Assembly: GCF_003635045.1 (NCBI RefSeq)
Contig: NZ_RBXT01000001.1
Coordinates: 2,232,001-2,296,000, forward strand
Reading direction: 5' to 3'
DNA length: 64,000 nucleotides
Source of the DNA: Terracoccus luteus
Lineage (GTDB): Bacteria > Actinomycetota > Actinomycetes > Actinomycetales > Dermatophilaceae
In this document: piece after piece, positions 48,355 to 56,730 of the stretch
Position numbering within the stretch: position 1 is the stretch's first letter
How the letters are laid out: every line of letters starts with the position of its first letter
Program-made: the position numbers and the translations under genes
Notes under the pieces: generated by a model
Databases searched by the model: none
What the model was told of the DNA's origin: nothing
Seen by the model: only the letters and a program-made list of their open reading frames with translations

Positions 48355-49971
48355 TCAGGGGGCGTCGGTGGGGCGGTCTGGGTCGGGGTCGGGGTCGGGG
48401 TCGGTGTCCGACGACGGGGGCGGCAGCGGCGCCTGACGCTGGACGACCGGCAGCTCCCCCGTGTCGGACAGGATGGCCGAGGTGTTGATGCGGGTCTCCG
48501 AGGTCGCCCGCAGCGTCGCGGCGGCGGCCGGCCGGGGCCGCACGCCCTGGCGCTTGGCCTGCAGCAGGCCCGCGAAGTACGTGCCCATCGCCACGCCCGC
48601 GGCCAGGCCCAGGCCGGTGCCGAAGGCCTGCGCCAACGTCGACAGTCCGCTGCTGACCCCCGTCTCGTCGGGCTGGGTGACGACCTGGCTGATGCCCTGG
48701 TAGGCGAGGCGGCCCGGCAGCAGCGGCACGATGGCCGCGGTCGTCACCGCGAGCGCCGACACCCCCAGCCGCTTGGCGACGACGCGGGCGGCGAAACCGA
48801 CGAGGGCGGCCGCGAACGCCGAGCTCGTGATCGAGCCGAGCGACAGGGCGCGCTCCCCCACGGCGAGGACGACCCAGCCGAGCCCGCCGGCGACCCCGGC
48901 CACCGCCACAACCCGCCCCCGGGCGAACGACATGACGGCGAAGGCGACCGAGATCGCGACCGCGCTGACGACCTGCACGACGACGTCGCTGGCGAGGAAG
49001 GTCCGTTCGCTGATGGCGATCGGGAAGCCGAGCCGCTGCCCCAGCGACAGCACGGCCGAGACGCCGACGGCGATGCCGAGCGAGAGCACGACGACCTCGA
49101 AGGCCCGTGCCCCGGCGGTGACGTAGTAACCCTCGAGCGCGTCCTCGGCCGCACCGACGACCGACATCCCCGACAGCAGCAGCACGATGCCCGAGGCGAC
49201 GACGAGCGACGGGGAGACGTCGGCGACGAAGCCCACCCCCGCCGACTGGGCGACGACGACGAGCGTCGCCACCACGGTCGGGATCGCCGCGCCCACGCTC
49301 TGCGCGAAGAACGAGGCGACCCCCGCGCCGGTGAGCCAGGCGAGGACCCGTCCGACGACGAGCGCGGTGAGGAAGCTGATGAGCACGATGACGGCCCCAC
49401 CGCCGACGAGCGCCGCCGCCCCCGCCGCCAGCACCCCGCCGGCGGTCGTGACCACCCAGCGGCGGTACGGGTGCGGGGAGCCGATGACACCGTCGAAGAG
49501 CACGCGGGCGTCGTCGACCGGGACCGGCGACTGCGTCAGCTCGACGACGAGCTCGCGCAGCCGCTCGAGGCGCGTGTAGTCCTGCGACCGGAAGGCGACG
49601 ATGCGCATCACCGTCATCGGGTCGGCGTGCGGCCCGCGGTGGTAGCTCACCGTGATCGAGGTGTACGTGACGTCGACGTGCACCGACGCCAGCCCGTAGG
49701 CCTTCGTCAGCAGCAGCACCGTCGCGGTGACGTCGGCCGCTGCCGCGCCCGTCGAGAGCATGGCGACGCCGGCCCGCATGGCGAGGTCGATGACGGCCTG
49801 CGCGGTCGCGCGGTCGACCCCGTCGGGCCCCGTCCACGTGGCGATCTCGTCGGTCGGGGGCCCCAGCGGGCGCACCACGCGCCGGGTGCTCGCGCGCAGC
49901 GACGGTCGCGCCGCCCGCACCCCCGCCGCGCGGGAGTTCGACGGCCGGGCAGGTCGGTCTCGGCGGGCCAC
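48355..49971 (-). CDS. ThrE-type threonine/serine exporter family protein (DUF1212)
   Basis: A 538-residue membrane protein. A cytoplasmic amphipathic N-terminal domain (QAVIDLAMRAGVAMLSTGAA, YTSITVSYHRGPHADP) precedes about ten membrane helices (for example AVIVLISFLTALVVGRVLAWL), the ThrE/YjjP-YjjB fold fused in one chain. The C-terminal tail is Pro/Asp-rich with a DPDPDPDPD run. Corynebacterium ThrE exports threonine and serine; the substrate here is inferred. GTG 49971 is the first start. The gene ends just before palindromic copy 2. Confidence 0.85.
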   Translation of the reverse strand: MARRDRPARPSNSRAAGVRAARPSLRASTRRVVRPLGPPTDEIATWTGPDGVDRATAQAVIDLAMRAGVAMLSTGAAAADVTATVLLLTKAYGLASVHVDVTYTSITVSYHRGPHADPMTVMRIVAFRSQDYTRLERLRELVVELTQSPVPVDDARVLFDGVIGSPHPYRRWVVTTAGGVLAAGAAALVGGGAVIVLISFLTALVVGRVLAWLTGAGVASFFAQSVGAAIPTVVATLVVVAQSAGVGFVADVSPSLVVASGIVLLLSGMSVVGAAEDALEGYYVTAGARAFEVVVLSLGIAVGVSAVLSLGQRLGFPIAISERTFLASDVVVQVVSAVAISVAFAVMSFARGRVVAVAGVAGGLGWVVLAVGERALSLGSITSSAFAAALVGFAARVVAKRLGVSALAVTTAAIVPLLPGRLAYQGISQVVTQPDETGVSSGLSTLAQAFGTGLGLAAGVAMGTYFAGLLQAKRQGVRPRPAAAATLRATSETRINTSAILSDTGELPVVQRQAPLPPPSSDTDPDPDPDPDRPTDAP

Positions 49972-50048
49972 ACGCAGACCCTATGACCTGCGCTGGGGGC
50001 GTCCGGATGCCGTGTCGTGGCCGTCCGCGCCCGTGGCACCATGGGCGG

Positions 50049-51557
50049 GTGAGCAGCGAAGAGCAGCAGACCTCCCCCAGCCGCAAGCGACCCACGACCG
50101 AGGAGTTCCGCGCGTTCGTGGCGAGCGGCTGGGCCCCGCGGTCCGACGTGCGCCCGACGCGCGCCGAGGTCGCCGACTTCACCCCGGCCCGACGGGATGC
50201 CGTGAGCGCCGCCTTCCCGGGTGAGCGTCTCGTCGTCCCGGCCGGTGGCCTCAAGGTGCGCAGCAACGACTGCGACTACGTCTTCCGCCCGCACTCGGCC
50301 TTCGCCCACCTCACCGGCCTGGGCAGCGACCGCGAGCCCGACGCCGTGCTCGTCCTCGAGCCGGTCGACGGTGGCCACGAGGCCGTCCTCTTCTTCCGCC
50401 CGCTGGCCCCCCGTGACAGCGAGGAGTTCTTCGGCGACGCCCGCTACGGCGAGTTCTGGGTCGGGGCCCGGCCGAGCCTCGCCGACGTCGAGAGCGAGCT
50501 CGGCCTGTCCGCGCGCCACATCGACGAGCTGCCCGACGCCGTGGCGAAGGATGTCGGCGTGGTCGGGGTGCGCGTCGTGCGTGACGCCGACCCCGGCGTG
50601 ACCGCGCTCGTCGACTCGGCCCGCGGTGCGGCATCCGAGGGGGCGTCGTCGAACGAGGGCGAGCAGGAGCACGCGGCCGACGACGAGCTGGCCGCGATGC
50701 TCTCGACCCTACGCTTCACGAAGGACGACTGGGAGGTCGAGCAGATGCGCTCGGCCGTCGAGGGCACCCACCTCGGCTTCGAGGCGGTCATCGCCGACCT
50801 GCCCGAGGCCGTGCGGCGGGGTCGCGGCGAGCGCTGGGTCGAAGGGGTCTTCGGCCTGCACGCGCGCCACCACGGCAACGGCGTCGGCTACGACTCCATC
50901 GCCGCGAGCGGTGACCACGCCAACACCCTGCACTGGATCAAGAACACGGGCGACGTGCACGAGGGCGACCTGCTGCTGCTCGACGCCGGTGTCGAGGTCG
51001 ACTCGCTCTTCACCGCGGACATCACGCGCACGCTGCCGGTGAGCGGGACGTTCACCGACGCCCAGCGCCGCATCTACGACGCGGTGTTCGCGGCGCAGGA
51101 GGCCGGCATCGCCGCCTGCCGCCCGGGCGCGAAGTTCAGCGAGATCCACGACGCGGCCATCCGCGTCATCGCCGAGCACCTGCACGCGTGGGGCCTGCTG
51201 CCCGGCGACGTCGACGTCGAGCAGACGCTCGACAAGGAGCACGGGCAGTACCACCGCCGCTGGATGGTGCACGGCACGAGCCACCACCTCGGCCTCGACG
51301 TGCACGACTGCGCGCTCGCCACCCGCGAGGAGTACAACGACGCCGAGCTGCGCCCCGGCATGATCGTCACCGTCGAGCCCGGGCTCTACTTCAAGGCCGA
51401 CGACGAGCTCGTGCCCGCCGAGCTGCGCGGCAACGGCGTGCGCATCGAGGACGACGTCCTCATCACCGAGGACGGCTGCGAGAACCTCTCGGCCGCCATG
51501 CCCCGCAGCAGCGCCGACGTTGAGGCGTGGATCGCCCGCATCTGGGCGCGCGACTGA
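50049..51557 (+). CDS. pepP: Xaa-Pro aminopeptidase (PepP, M24B)
   Basis: A 502-residue aminopeptidase P. The N-terminal creatinase-like domain (SNDCDYVFRPHSAFAHLTGL, then GSDREPDAVL) matches PepP. The pita-bread catalytic domain supplies the metal ligands in LLLLDAGVEVDSLFTADITR (two Asp), MVHGTSHHLGLDVHD (His) and MIVTVEPGLYF and GVRIEDDVLIT (two Glu). It removes N-terminal residues preceding proline in the cytosol. GTG 50049 is the first plausible start; the longer frame upstream is noise. A strong terminator follows. Confidence 0.93.
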   Translation: MSSEEQQTSPSRKRPTTEEFRAFVASGWAPRSDVRPTRAEVADFTPARRDAVSAAFPGERLVVPAGGLKVRSNDCDYVFRPHSAFAHLTGLGSDREPDAVLVLEPVDGGHEAVLFFRPLAPRDSEEFFGDARYGEFWVGARPSLADVESELGLSARHIDELPDAVAKDVGVVGVRVVRDADPGVTALVDSARGAASEGASSNEGEQEHAADDELAAMLSTLRFTKDDWEVEQMRSAVEGTHLGFEAVIADLPEAVRRGRGERWVEGVFGLHARHHGNGVGYDSIAASGDHANTLHWIKNTGDVHEGDLLLLDAGVEVDSLFTADITRTLPVSGTFTDAQRRIYDAVFAAQEAGIAACRPGAKFSEIHDAAIRVIAEHLHAWGLLPGDVDVEQTLDKEHGQYHRRWMVHGTSHHLGLDVHDCALATREEYNDAELRPGMIVTVEPGLYFKADDELVPAELRGNGVRIEDDVLITEDGCENLSAAMPRSSADVEAWIARIWARD

Positions 51558-51579
51558 CGCACCGTCACCCCAGGTCAGA

Positions 51580-51622
51580 CACAGAGCGAGGCCCGACCGG
51601 ATCGGTCGGGCCTCGCTCTGTG
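51580..51622. terminator. Bidirectional hairpin terminator
   Basis: Perfect 20-bp stem (51580-51599 with 51603-51622), between converging pepP and the stress-protein-like gene. Confidence 0.88.
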
Positions 51623-51632
51623 TGCGCGTGCG

Positions 51633-52250
51633 TCAGGCGACGGGCGGGCGCCCCGGGCCGTCGGTGGGCGGGCCGCTGGGCGGCGGCGCCTGCGGGGTGA
51701 GGCTGCTCGTCGCGGTACCGGTCTGCTGCGCGCCCCACGACGGGGTGGACATGCCACTGATGCCCGCCTCGGAGAGGATCTGCCGGCCCTGCTGGGCGAC
51801 CTTGTGCTCGCAGAAGACCTCGTAACGCGTCGCGACGACCTGCGATACCGACGAGAAGTCACGCGCCCCCCGGGTGAAGGCGTAGCCCACGAGCGACCAC
51901 ACGAGGCCGAAGAGCACGCCGTAGAGGGCGGTCGACAGCAGGAGGGTCAGCGCGTTGTCGGTCTGCACGAACAGCGAGAAGATGAGGCCGACGAAGAGGC
52001 CGAGCCACAGGCCCGACAGCGCGCCGCCGAGCGCGACCCGCCCCCACGTCAGGCGCGCGGTGACCCGCTCCATCTGCTTGAGGTCGGTGCCGACGATGAG
52101 GCAGTTCTCGACCGGGAACTCCTTGTCCGACAAGGTGTCGACCGCCTTCTGGGCGTCGACGTACTTCTCGAACACCCCGAGCGACAGAGGGTACTCGAGC
52201 GACAGGGTCGCGAAACCGGCTCGACCGGGTCCCTTGGGTTGCAGGCTCAT
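51633..52250 (-). CDS. General stress protein 17M-like domain membrane protein
   Basis: A 205-residue protein. Residues about 20-65 resemble the GSP17M-like domain (VFEKYVDAQKAVDTLSDKEF, VENCLIVGTDL). Two membrane helices follow (VALGGALSGLWLGLFVGLIF and LLLSTALYGVLFGLVWSLVG), then a Ser/Pro/Gly-rich tail. ATG 52250 is preferred. It is divergent from the RIO kinase unit, with about 210 bp between and no clear promoter by eye. A role in stress adaptation is family-based inference. Confidence 0.82.
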   Translation of the reverse strand: MSLQPKGPGRAGFATLSLEYPLSLGVFEKYVDAQKAVDTLSDKEFPVENCLIVGTDLKQMERVTARLTWGRVALGGALSGLWLGLFVGLIFSLFVQTDNALTLLLSTALYGVLFGLVWSLVGYAFTRGARDFSSVSQVVATRYEVFCEHKVAQQGRQILSEAGISGMSTPSWGAQQTGTATSSLTPQAPPPSGPPTDGPGRPPVA

Positions 52251-52463
52251 GCGCCCATTCTCGCATCCCGTCCGCCTCGGAGCCGGACCACCACGTCGCG
52301 GCGGGGCGGCCGCGGCGGCACACGTGGGCGAGGAGGCCGGACCGGCGGTGGCCCCGCCCGCAGCGGCGCGAAAACCCGGTTGCGGACCGGGCGGCCCGAC
52401 CGCGACGCTGGTGACCGCACGGCGACGGCATCCGGCCACCGCCACGGACCCAAGGAGGGTGAC

Positions 52464-52553
52464 ATGTCCGACCAGGCCACGGGCGTCCCCGCCCCTCTCA
52501 CCCCAACCTTGGAGTTCCCTTGTCGCACAACGCTTTCGACGGTCAGGCCCTAG
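52464..52553 (+). CDS. 29-codon leader ORF overlapping the RIO kinase start
   Basis: ATG 52464 is preceded by AAGGAGGGTGAC, the strongest Shine-Dalgarno in the region, at ideal spacing. It ends TAG at 52553, 34 nt inside the next gene in another frame. The peptide begins M-S-D-Q-A-T-G-V-P-A-P-L-T-P. There is no family. It may couple or restrain translation of the kinase, whose own start is a TTG with a weaker GGAG. A sequencing frameshift joining the two is an alternative. Confidence 0.45.
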   Translation: MSDQATGVPAPLTPTLEFPCRTTLSTVRP

Positions 52554-53518
52554 GCCGGTCCGTCCACGACCACTACCTCGACGACGTCCCCGCGTCGGCC
52601 TCACGACGCGGCCGCCGCTTCCCGGCCCACCGTGACGGGGACGACCCCGCCTTCGCGGTCGACAGCGAGCCCGACCGGCCGCCCGCCGGCGACCGCTGGT
52701 CGTCGTGGGACGGCGCCACCCACGGCCCGACGCCACGCCCCGACTGGGTCGTGACCGACCTCGGCGCCGTCGACGAGGACCTCGGCGTCCTCAAGACGGG
52801 CAAGGAGGCCGACGTCCACATCGTCCGCCGATGGGTCCCCGCCCCGGACGACCACGAGGCCCCCGGCGGCCCCGACCCGTCCCACGGCTCACCGCACGAC
52901 GACCGCTCGGTGCTGCTCGCCGCCAAGCGCTACCGCCCGGCGACGAACCGCCTCTTCCACCGCGACGCCGGGTACCTCGAGGGCCGTCGGGTGCGCAAGT
53001 CGCGCGAGACCCGGGCCATGGCCACCCGCACCGCCTTCGGCAAGCAGGTCATCAGCGGGCTGTGGGCCTTCGCAGAGTTCGAGACGCTCTCGACGCTGTG
53101 GAAGGAGGGCCTGCCGGTCCCCTACCCGGTGCAGATGGACGGCCGCGAGATGCTCATGGAGCTCGTCGGCGCCGACGGGCAGGCGGCACCCCGCCTGGCG
53201 CAGTGCCGGCCGGACCGCGGCGTGCTGCCCGACCTCTTCGAGCAGCTGCGCGAGGCGATGCTGCGCCTCGCCGAGCTCGGCTGGGCCCACGGCGACCTGT
53301 CGCCGTACAACGTGCTGCTCGACGACGCCGGCGGGACACCACGGCTGGTGCTCATCGACTGGCCGCAGATCGTCGACGCCATCGGCAACCCGCACGGCCC
53401 CGAGTTCCTCGAGCGTGACGCCCGCGCCATGTGCGAGTGGTTCACCCGGCGCGGGTTCGAGGTCGACCACGGCGTGCTGTTCGGCGACCTCATGGCCGCG
53501 GCGACCTCGCGCTGGTGA
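52520..53518 (+). CDS. RIO1-like serine kinase
   Basis: A 332-residue RIO-family protein kinase. The nucleotide loop is VLKTGKEADVHIVRRW (about 90), the ATP Lys is in VLLAAKRYRP, and the catalytic loop LGWAHGDLSPYNVLL and metal motif LVLIDWPQIVDA are complete. The N-terminal 85 residues are Asp/Arg-rich and disordered, and a Pro/Asp/His insert lies after the first strands. TTG 52520 is set by GGAG 5 nt upstream and is unusual for this window. Bacterial RIO roles are unclear; archaeal and eukaryotic homologues act in ribosome maturation. Confidence 0.88.
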   Translation: MSHNAFDGQALGRSVHDHYLDDVPASASRRGRRFPAHRDGDDPAFAVDSEPDRPPAGDRWSSWDGATHGPTPRPDWVVTDLGAVDEDLGVLKTGKEADVHIVRRWVPAPDDHEAPGGPDPSHGSPHDDRSVLLAAKRYRPATNRLFHRDAGYLEGRRVRKSRETRAMATRTAFGKQVISGLWAFAEFETLSTLWKEGLPVPYPVQMDGREMLMELVGADGQAAPRLAQCRPDRGVLPDLFEQLREAMLRLAELGWAHGDLSPYNVLLDDAGGTPRLVLIDWPQIVDAIGNPHGPEFLERDARAMCEWFTRRGFEVDHGVLFGDLMAAATSRW

Positions 53519-53542
53519 GCGGGCCACCCGCCCGACCCGACG

Positions 53543-54187
53543 TCACGGGTCGGTGAGAAACCCTGCGGCGTGGCCGAACTCGTCCGAATGGACGAAGGCG
53601 GCCAGGGGCAGGCGCGAGCGCGGCAGCCGTGCCCGCGCCTGCACCCACCCGGGCAGCGTCCACTCCTCACCGCGCGTGCCGGGCAGCCCCAGCGCCACGC
53701 CCGTCGTCACCGACCAGTGGGCGGGCACGCGGAATGTGGCCGCCGCCCGGGCGTGGTCGAAGCCGCCGAACTGGCGCACCTGCAGGCCCATCGACCGGGC
53801 CTGAACGGTGAGGTGGGCGACGGCCTGGCCGAGGTCGAACATGGCGTAGTCGCTGTAGCTGACCTCGTGGTCCTCGTCGAGGGCTGCCTGGTGCAGCGTC
53901 AGCACGAGGGCCGACGCCGCCGGCGCCCACGCCTGATTGGCCGTCGACAGCGCGTCGACGATGCCGGCGTGGGTGGCGTCGCCGCGCCGGCCGACGATGA
54001 ACCCCCACGGCTGCGAGTTGCCCGCCGAAGGGGCCCAGCGGGCCGCCTCGAGGATGCCGCGCAGGGCGGCCGCCGACAGCTCGTGCGTCGGGTCGTAGAC
54101 CATGACGCTCTCGCGCTGGCGCAGCAGTGGGGTGAGGATGCCGGGCTGCGCGTCGTCGCGCCCGGACCCGTCGTCCCTGCGGCTCAT
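53543..54187 (-). CDS. Nitroreductase family FMN oxidoreductase
   Basis: A 214-residue nitroreductase-fold protein. The FMN-binding Arg-x-Ser start is seen in LLRQRESVMVYDPTHELSAA, the Ser/Asn loop in ARWAPSAGNSQPWGFIVGR, and a later flavin segment in HWSVTTGVALGLPG. It would use NAD(P)H to reduce nitro or quinone compounds; the true substrate is unknown. ATG 54187 has GGAGG at 6 nt. It lies downstream of proS on the same strand after about 70 bp. Confidence 0.88.
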   Translation of the reverse strand: MSRRDDGSGRDDAQPGILTPLLRQRESVMVYDPTHELSAAALRGILEAARWAPSAGNSQPWGFIVGRRGDATHAGIVDALSTANQAWAPAASALVLTLHQAALDEDHEVSYSDYAMFDLGQAVAHLTVQARSMGLQVRQFGGFDHARAAATFRVPAHWSVTTGVALGLPGTRGEEWTLPGWVQARARLPRSRLPLAAFVHSDEFGHAAGFLTDP

Positions 54188-54256
54188 CCACGACCTCCCT
54201 GACGTCCGTGGCGTCCGTGGCGGCCGGGCCGACCCTGACGGACCGAGGTCCGCACG

Positions 54257-55666
54257 TCAGTACGCCCGCCCGACGACCGCGAGGGCGCCGGGGGTGTCGT
54301 CGGCGGGCGGGACGGTGCCGTCCGGCATGGTGAGGCAGCGCACCGTCACACCCGACTCGGCGAGGCGGGCCTCGCCCTCCGGCCCGAGGTCGGCCCACGG
54401 CATCCGGGCCCACCCGGTGGCCGCGGCCTCGCGCGCCTCGTCCAGCGTGCCCACGTCGTGGGTGCGCCCGTCGCGGTGCGCGAGCGCCTCGTCGTAGAGG
54501 GCCCGGTGGTCCTCGTCGAGGGCGGCGACGACCGTGTCCACCACCGCGCCGAGCGCGACGGGGGCCTTGCCCCCGGCGATGCGGCGCACGACCGTGACCG
54601 ACCCCTCGGCCAGGTCGCGCGGGCCCACCTCGACGCGCACGGGGAAGCCCTTGAGCTCGGCGTCGACCGCACGCCGCCCGAAGGGGGTGTCGGTGCGGTC
54701 GTCGAGCTCGGCGCGCACCCCGGCCGCGGCGAGGTCGTCGAGCACCTGACGGGCCGCCGCCGGCACACCCTCGCCGTCCTTGACGACGGTCACGAGCGCC
54801 TGCACCGGCGCGAGGCGCGGCGGCACCCGGAGCCCGGCGTCGTCACCGTGGGCCATGATGAGGCCCCCTAGCATGCGGGTCGACGTGCCCCACGAAGTCG
54901 TCCAGCACAGCTCCTGCCGGCCCTGCTCGGACAGGTAGGTGATGTCGAAGGCGCGGGCGAAGTTCTGGCCCAGCTCGTGGCTCGTGCCCATCTGCAGCGC
55001 CTTGCCGTCGCGCATCATGCTCTCGAGCGCGAGGGTGTTGACGGCGCCCGCGAATCGCTCGCGGGCCGTCTTGCGCCCGAGCACGACCGGCATCGCCAGC
55101 ATCTCGCGCATGAAGGGGGCGTAGACCTGCTCGTGGATGCGGGCGGCGTAGGCCCGCGCGTCCTGCTCGGTCGCGTGGGCGGTGTGGCCCTCCTGCCAGA
55201 GGAACTCGCTCGTGCGCAGGAACACCCGCGGACGCAGCTCCCACCGCACGACGTTGGCCCACTGGTTGAGCAGAAGGGGCAGGTCGCGGTAGCTCTGGGT
55301 CCACTTGGCCAGATACTCGCCGATGACGGTCTCCGAGGTCGGCCGCACGACGACGGGCTCCTCGAGCTGCTTGCCGCCGGCGTGGGTGACGACGGCCAGC
55401 TCGGGGCTGAACCCCTCGACGTGCTCGGCCTCGCGCGTGAGGTAGCTCTGCGGGATGAACAGGGGGAAGTACGCGTTGCGCGCCCCGGCCGCCTTGATGC
55501 GGGCGTCCATGTCGGCCTGCATCCGCTCCCAGATCGAGTAGCCGTACGGTCGCACGACCATCGTGCCGCGCACCGGTCCGTTGTCGGCGAGCTCGGCCTT
55601 CGCGACGACGTCCTGGTACCACCGGGGGAAGTCCTGGGCCTGGGGGGTGAGCACGGATCTGGCCAT
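54257..55666 (-). CDS. proS: Prolyl-tRNA synthetase, type 3 (short, archaeal/eukaryotic-like)
   Basis: A 469-residue class II synthetase that charges tRNA-Pro. Motif 1 lies around MVVRPYGYSIWERMQADMDA, motif 2 at PVVVRPTSETVIGEYLAKW and VVRWELRPRVFLRTSEFLW, and motif 3 near GTSTRMLGGLIMAHGDD. The anticodon domain follows from about 300. The editing INS domain of the long bacterial form is absent between motifs 2 and 3, which marks the type 3 class. ATG 55666 is clear. Only one proS is seen in the window. Confidence 0.95.
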   Translation of the reverse strand: MARSVLTPQAQDFPRWYQDVVAKAELADNGPVRGTMVVRPYGYSIWERMQADMDARIKAAGARNAYFPLFIPQSYLTREAEHVEGFSPELAVVTHAGGKQLEEPVVVRPTSETVIGEYLAKWTQSYRDLPLLLNQWANVVRWELRPRVFLRTSEFLWQEGHTAHATEQDARAYAARIHEQVYAPFMREMLAMPVVLGRKTARERFAGAVNTLALESMMRDGKALQMGTSHELGQNFARAFDITYLSEQGRQELCWTTSWGTSTRMLGGLIMAHGDDAGLRVPPRLAPVQALVTVVKDGEGVPAAARQVLDDLAAAGVRAELDDRTDTPFGRRAVDAELKGFPVRVEVGPRDLAEGSVTVVRRIAGGKAPVALGAVVDTVVAALDEDHRALYDEALAHRDGRTHDVGTLDEAREAAATGWARMPWADLGPEGEARLAESGVTVRCLTMPDGTVPPADDTPGALAVVGRAY

Positions 55667-55751
55667 GCCCGCGATCCTACGGTCGGGCCCGGAGCCCGGG
55701 CCGCGGGTCGGTCCCGGGTCGGTGGCGGCTCGGCCCGGGCCCGGTCGACGG

Positions 55752-56627
55752 TCAGTCGCGCTGCATCGTCGCGACGAGGAAGGCCTGCCACGCCTCGCGC
55801 GAGGCGTCCAGCCCCTCGGGCCGACCGGCATCCGCGGCGACCTGCCCCGCCGCGTCGAGGCTTCGGTCGTCGAGCTCGCCCGTCACCGTCACGTCGGTGC
55901 GGCCCCACACGTGCACGAGCATCGCCTGCACGCCCTGCGCCTGCACCCGCGAGCGCCGGATGAGGCGGGGCCGCTCGGCACCGAAGCGGCCGAGGTCGAC
56001 GTGCACGTGGTTGGCGTGGGCGTCGTCGTAGAGGTAGGTGAGCACGTCGGCGAACTCGTGGTGCAGCCCCGCGGCCGTGCGCCAGTACGTGCGCAGCCGC
56101 CGGGCCAGCTCGGATGCCGGGGCGTCGCGCCACACGTCGTGGCGCAGCGAGGCGAGCTCCCGTCCACCCCCGCGCAGGCGCGCGACGTCGACCGCCTCGC
56201 CCGAGCTGTGCCACGAGGACGACGAGCCGGCGACCCACGCGCCGAAGGTGCGCACCTCGTCGGCCGCCTGGCCGACGTGCCGCCGGTGCAGGGCGAGCCA
56301 CGCGTCGACCCGCTCGCCGAGGTCGGGGGTCACGAACGCGGCGCTCGGGCGCCCGGTGACCTCGTAGACGTGACGCGCCGGCCCGAACGACCGGCGGGTC
56401 GACAGCGCGTCACGACCGACGGGGACGGGTCGGGCCCGCAGCTCGGGAGGGAAGGGGGCCGACCAGCCCGACACCCCCGGCATCCGGTCGAGGGAGGGCA
56501 GGTCCGCACGCTGGAGGGCCACGGCGCCCCCGACGGCGCCCGCACCGAGCAGCCCGGCCACGAGCACGCGGCGACGCGTCACGCCGCCCCCGCCCTGCCC
56601 ACGGCTCGGTCCCGGCTGTTGCCCCAT
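55752..56627 (-). CDS. Extensin-like / M15-type peptidase domain protein, exported
   Basis: A 291-residue protein with an Arg-rich start and hydrophobic run (VTRRRVLVAGLLGAGAVGGAVALQ), a Tat-like or membrane-anchoring signal. The catalytic-type motifs SSSWHSSGEAVDVARLRG (H-x-x-G-x-A-x-D) and HANHVHVDLGRFG (H-x-H) match the D-Ala-D-Ala carboxypeptidase/extensin-like zinc fold. The domain runs from about 110 to 215. ATG 56627 or GTG 56582 may start it; the latter places the signal at the N-terminus. It likely acts on cell-wall peptidoglycan. Confidence 0.75.
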   Translation of the reverse strand: MGQQPGPSRGQGGGGVTRRRVLVAGLLGAGAVGGAVALQRADLPSLDRMPGVSGWSAPFPPELRARPVPVGRDALSTRRSFGPARHVYEVTGRPSAAFVTPDLGERVDAWLALHRRHVGQAADEVRTFGAWVAGSSSSWHSSGEAVDVARLRGGGRELASLRHDVWRDAPASELARRLRTYWRTAAGLHHEFADVLTYLYDDAHANHVHVDLGRFGAERPRLIRRSRVQAQGVQAMLVHVWGRTDVTVTGELDDRSLDAAGQVAADAGRPEGLDASREAWQAFLVATMQRD

Positions 56628-56730
56628 GCCCCGTCAACGCCGGACGGCGGTCGGAGGGTTCCGGCCGATGGGTACTGTCAGGGGGTAGCGATGACGCGGA
56701 CGGCCCCCGGGCCGGAGGGTGAGGACACGC

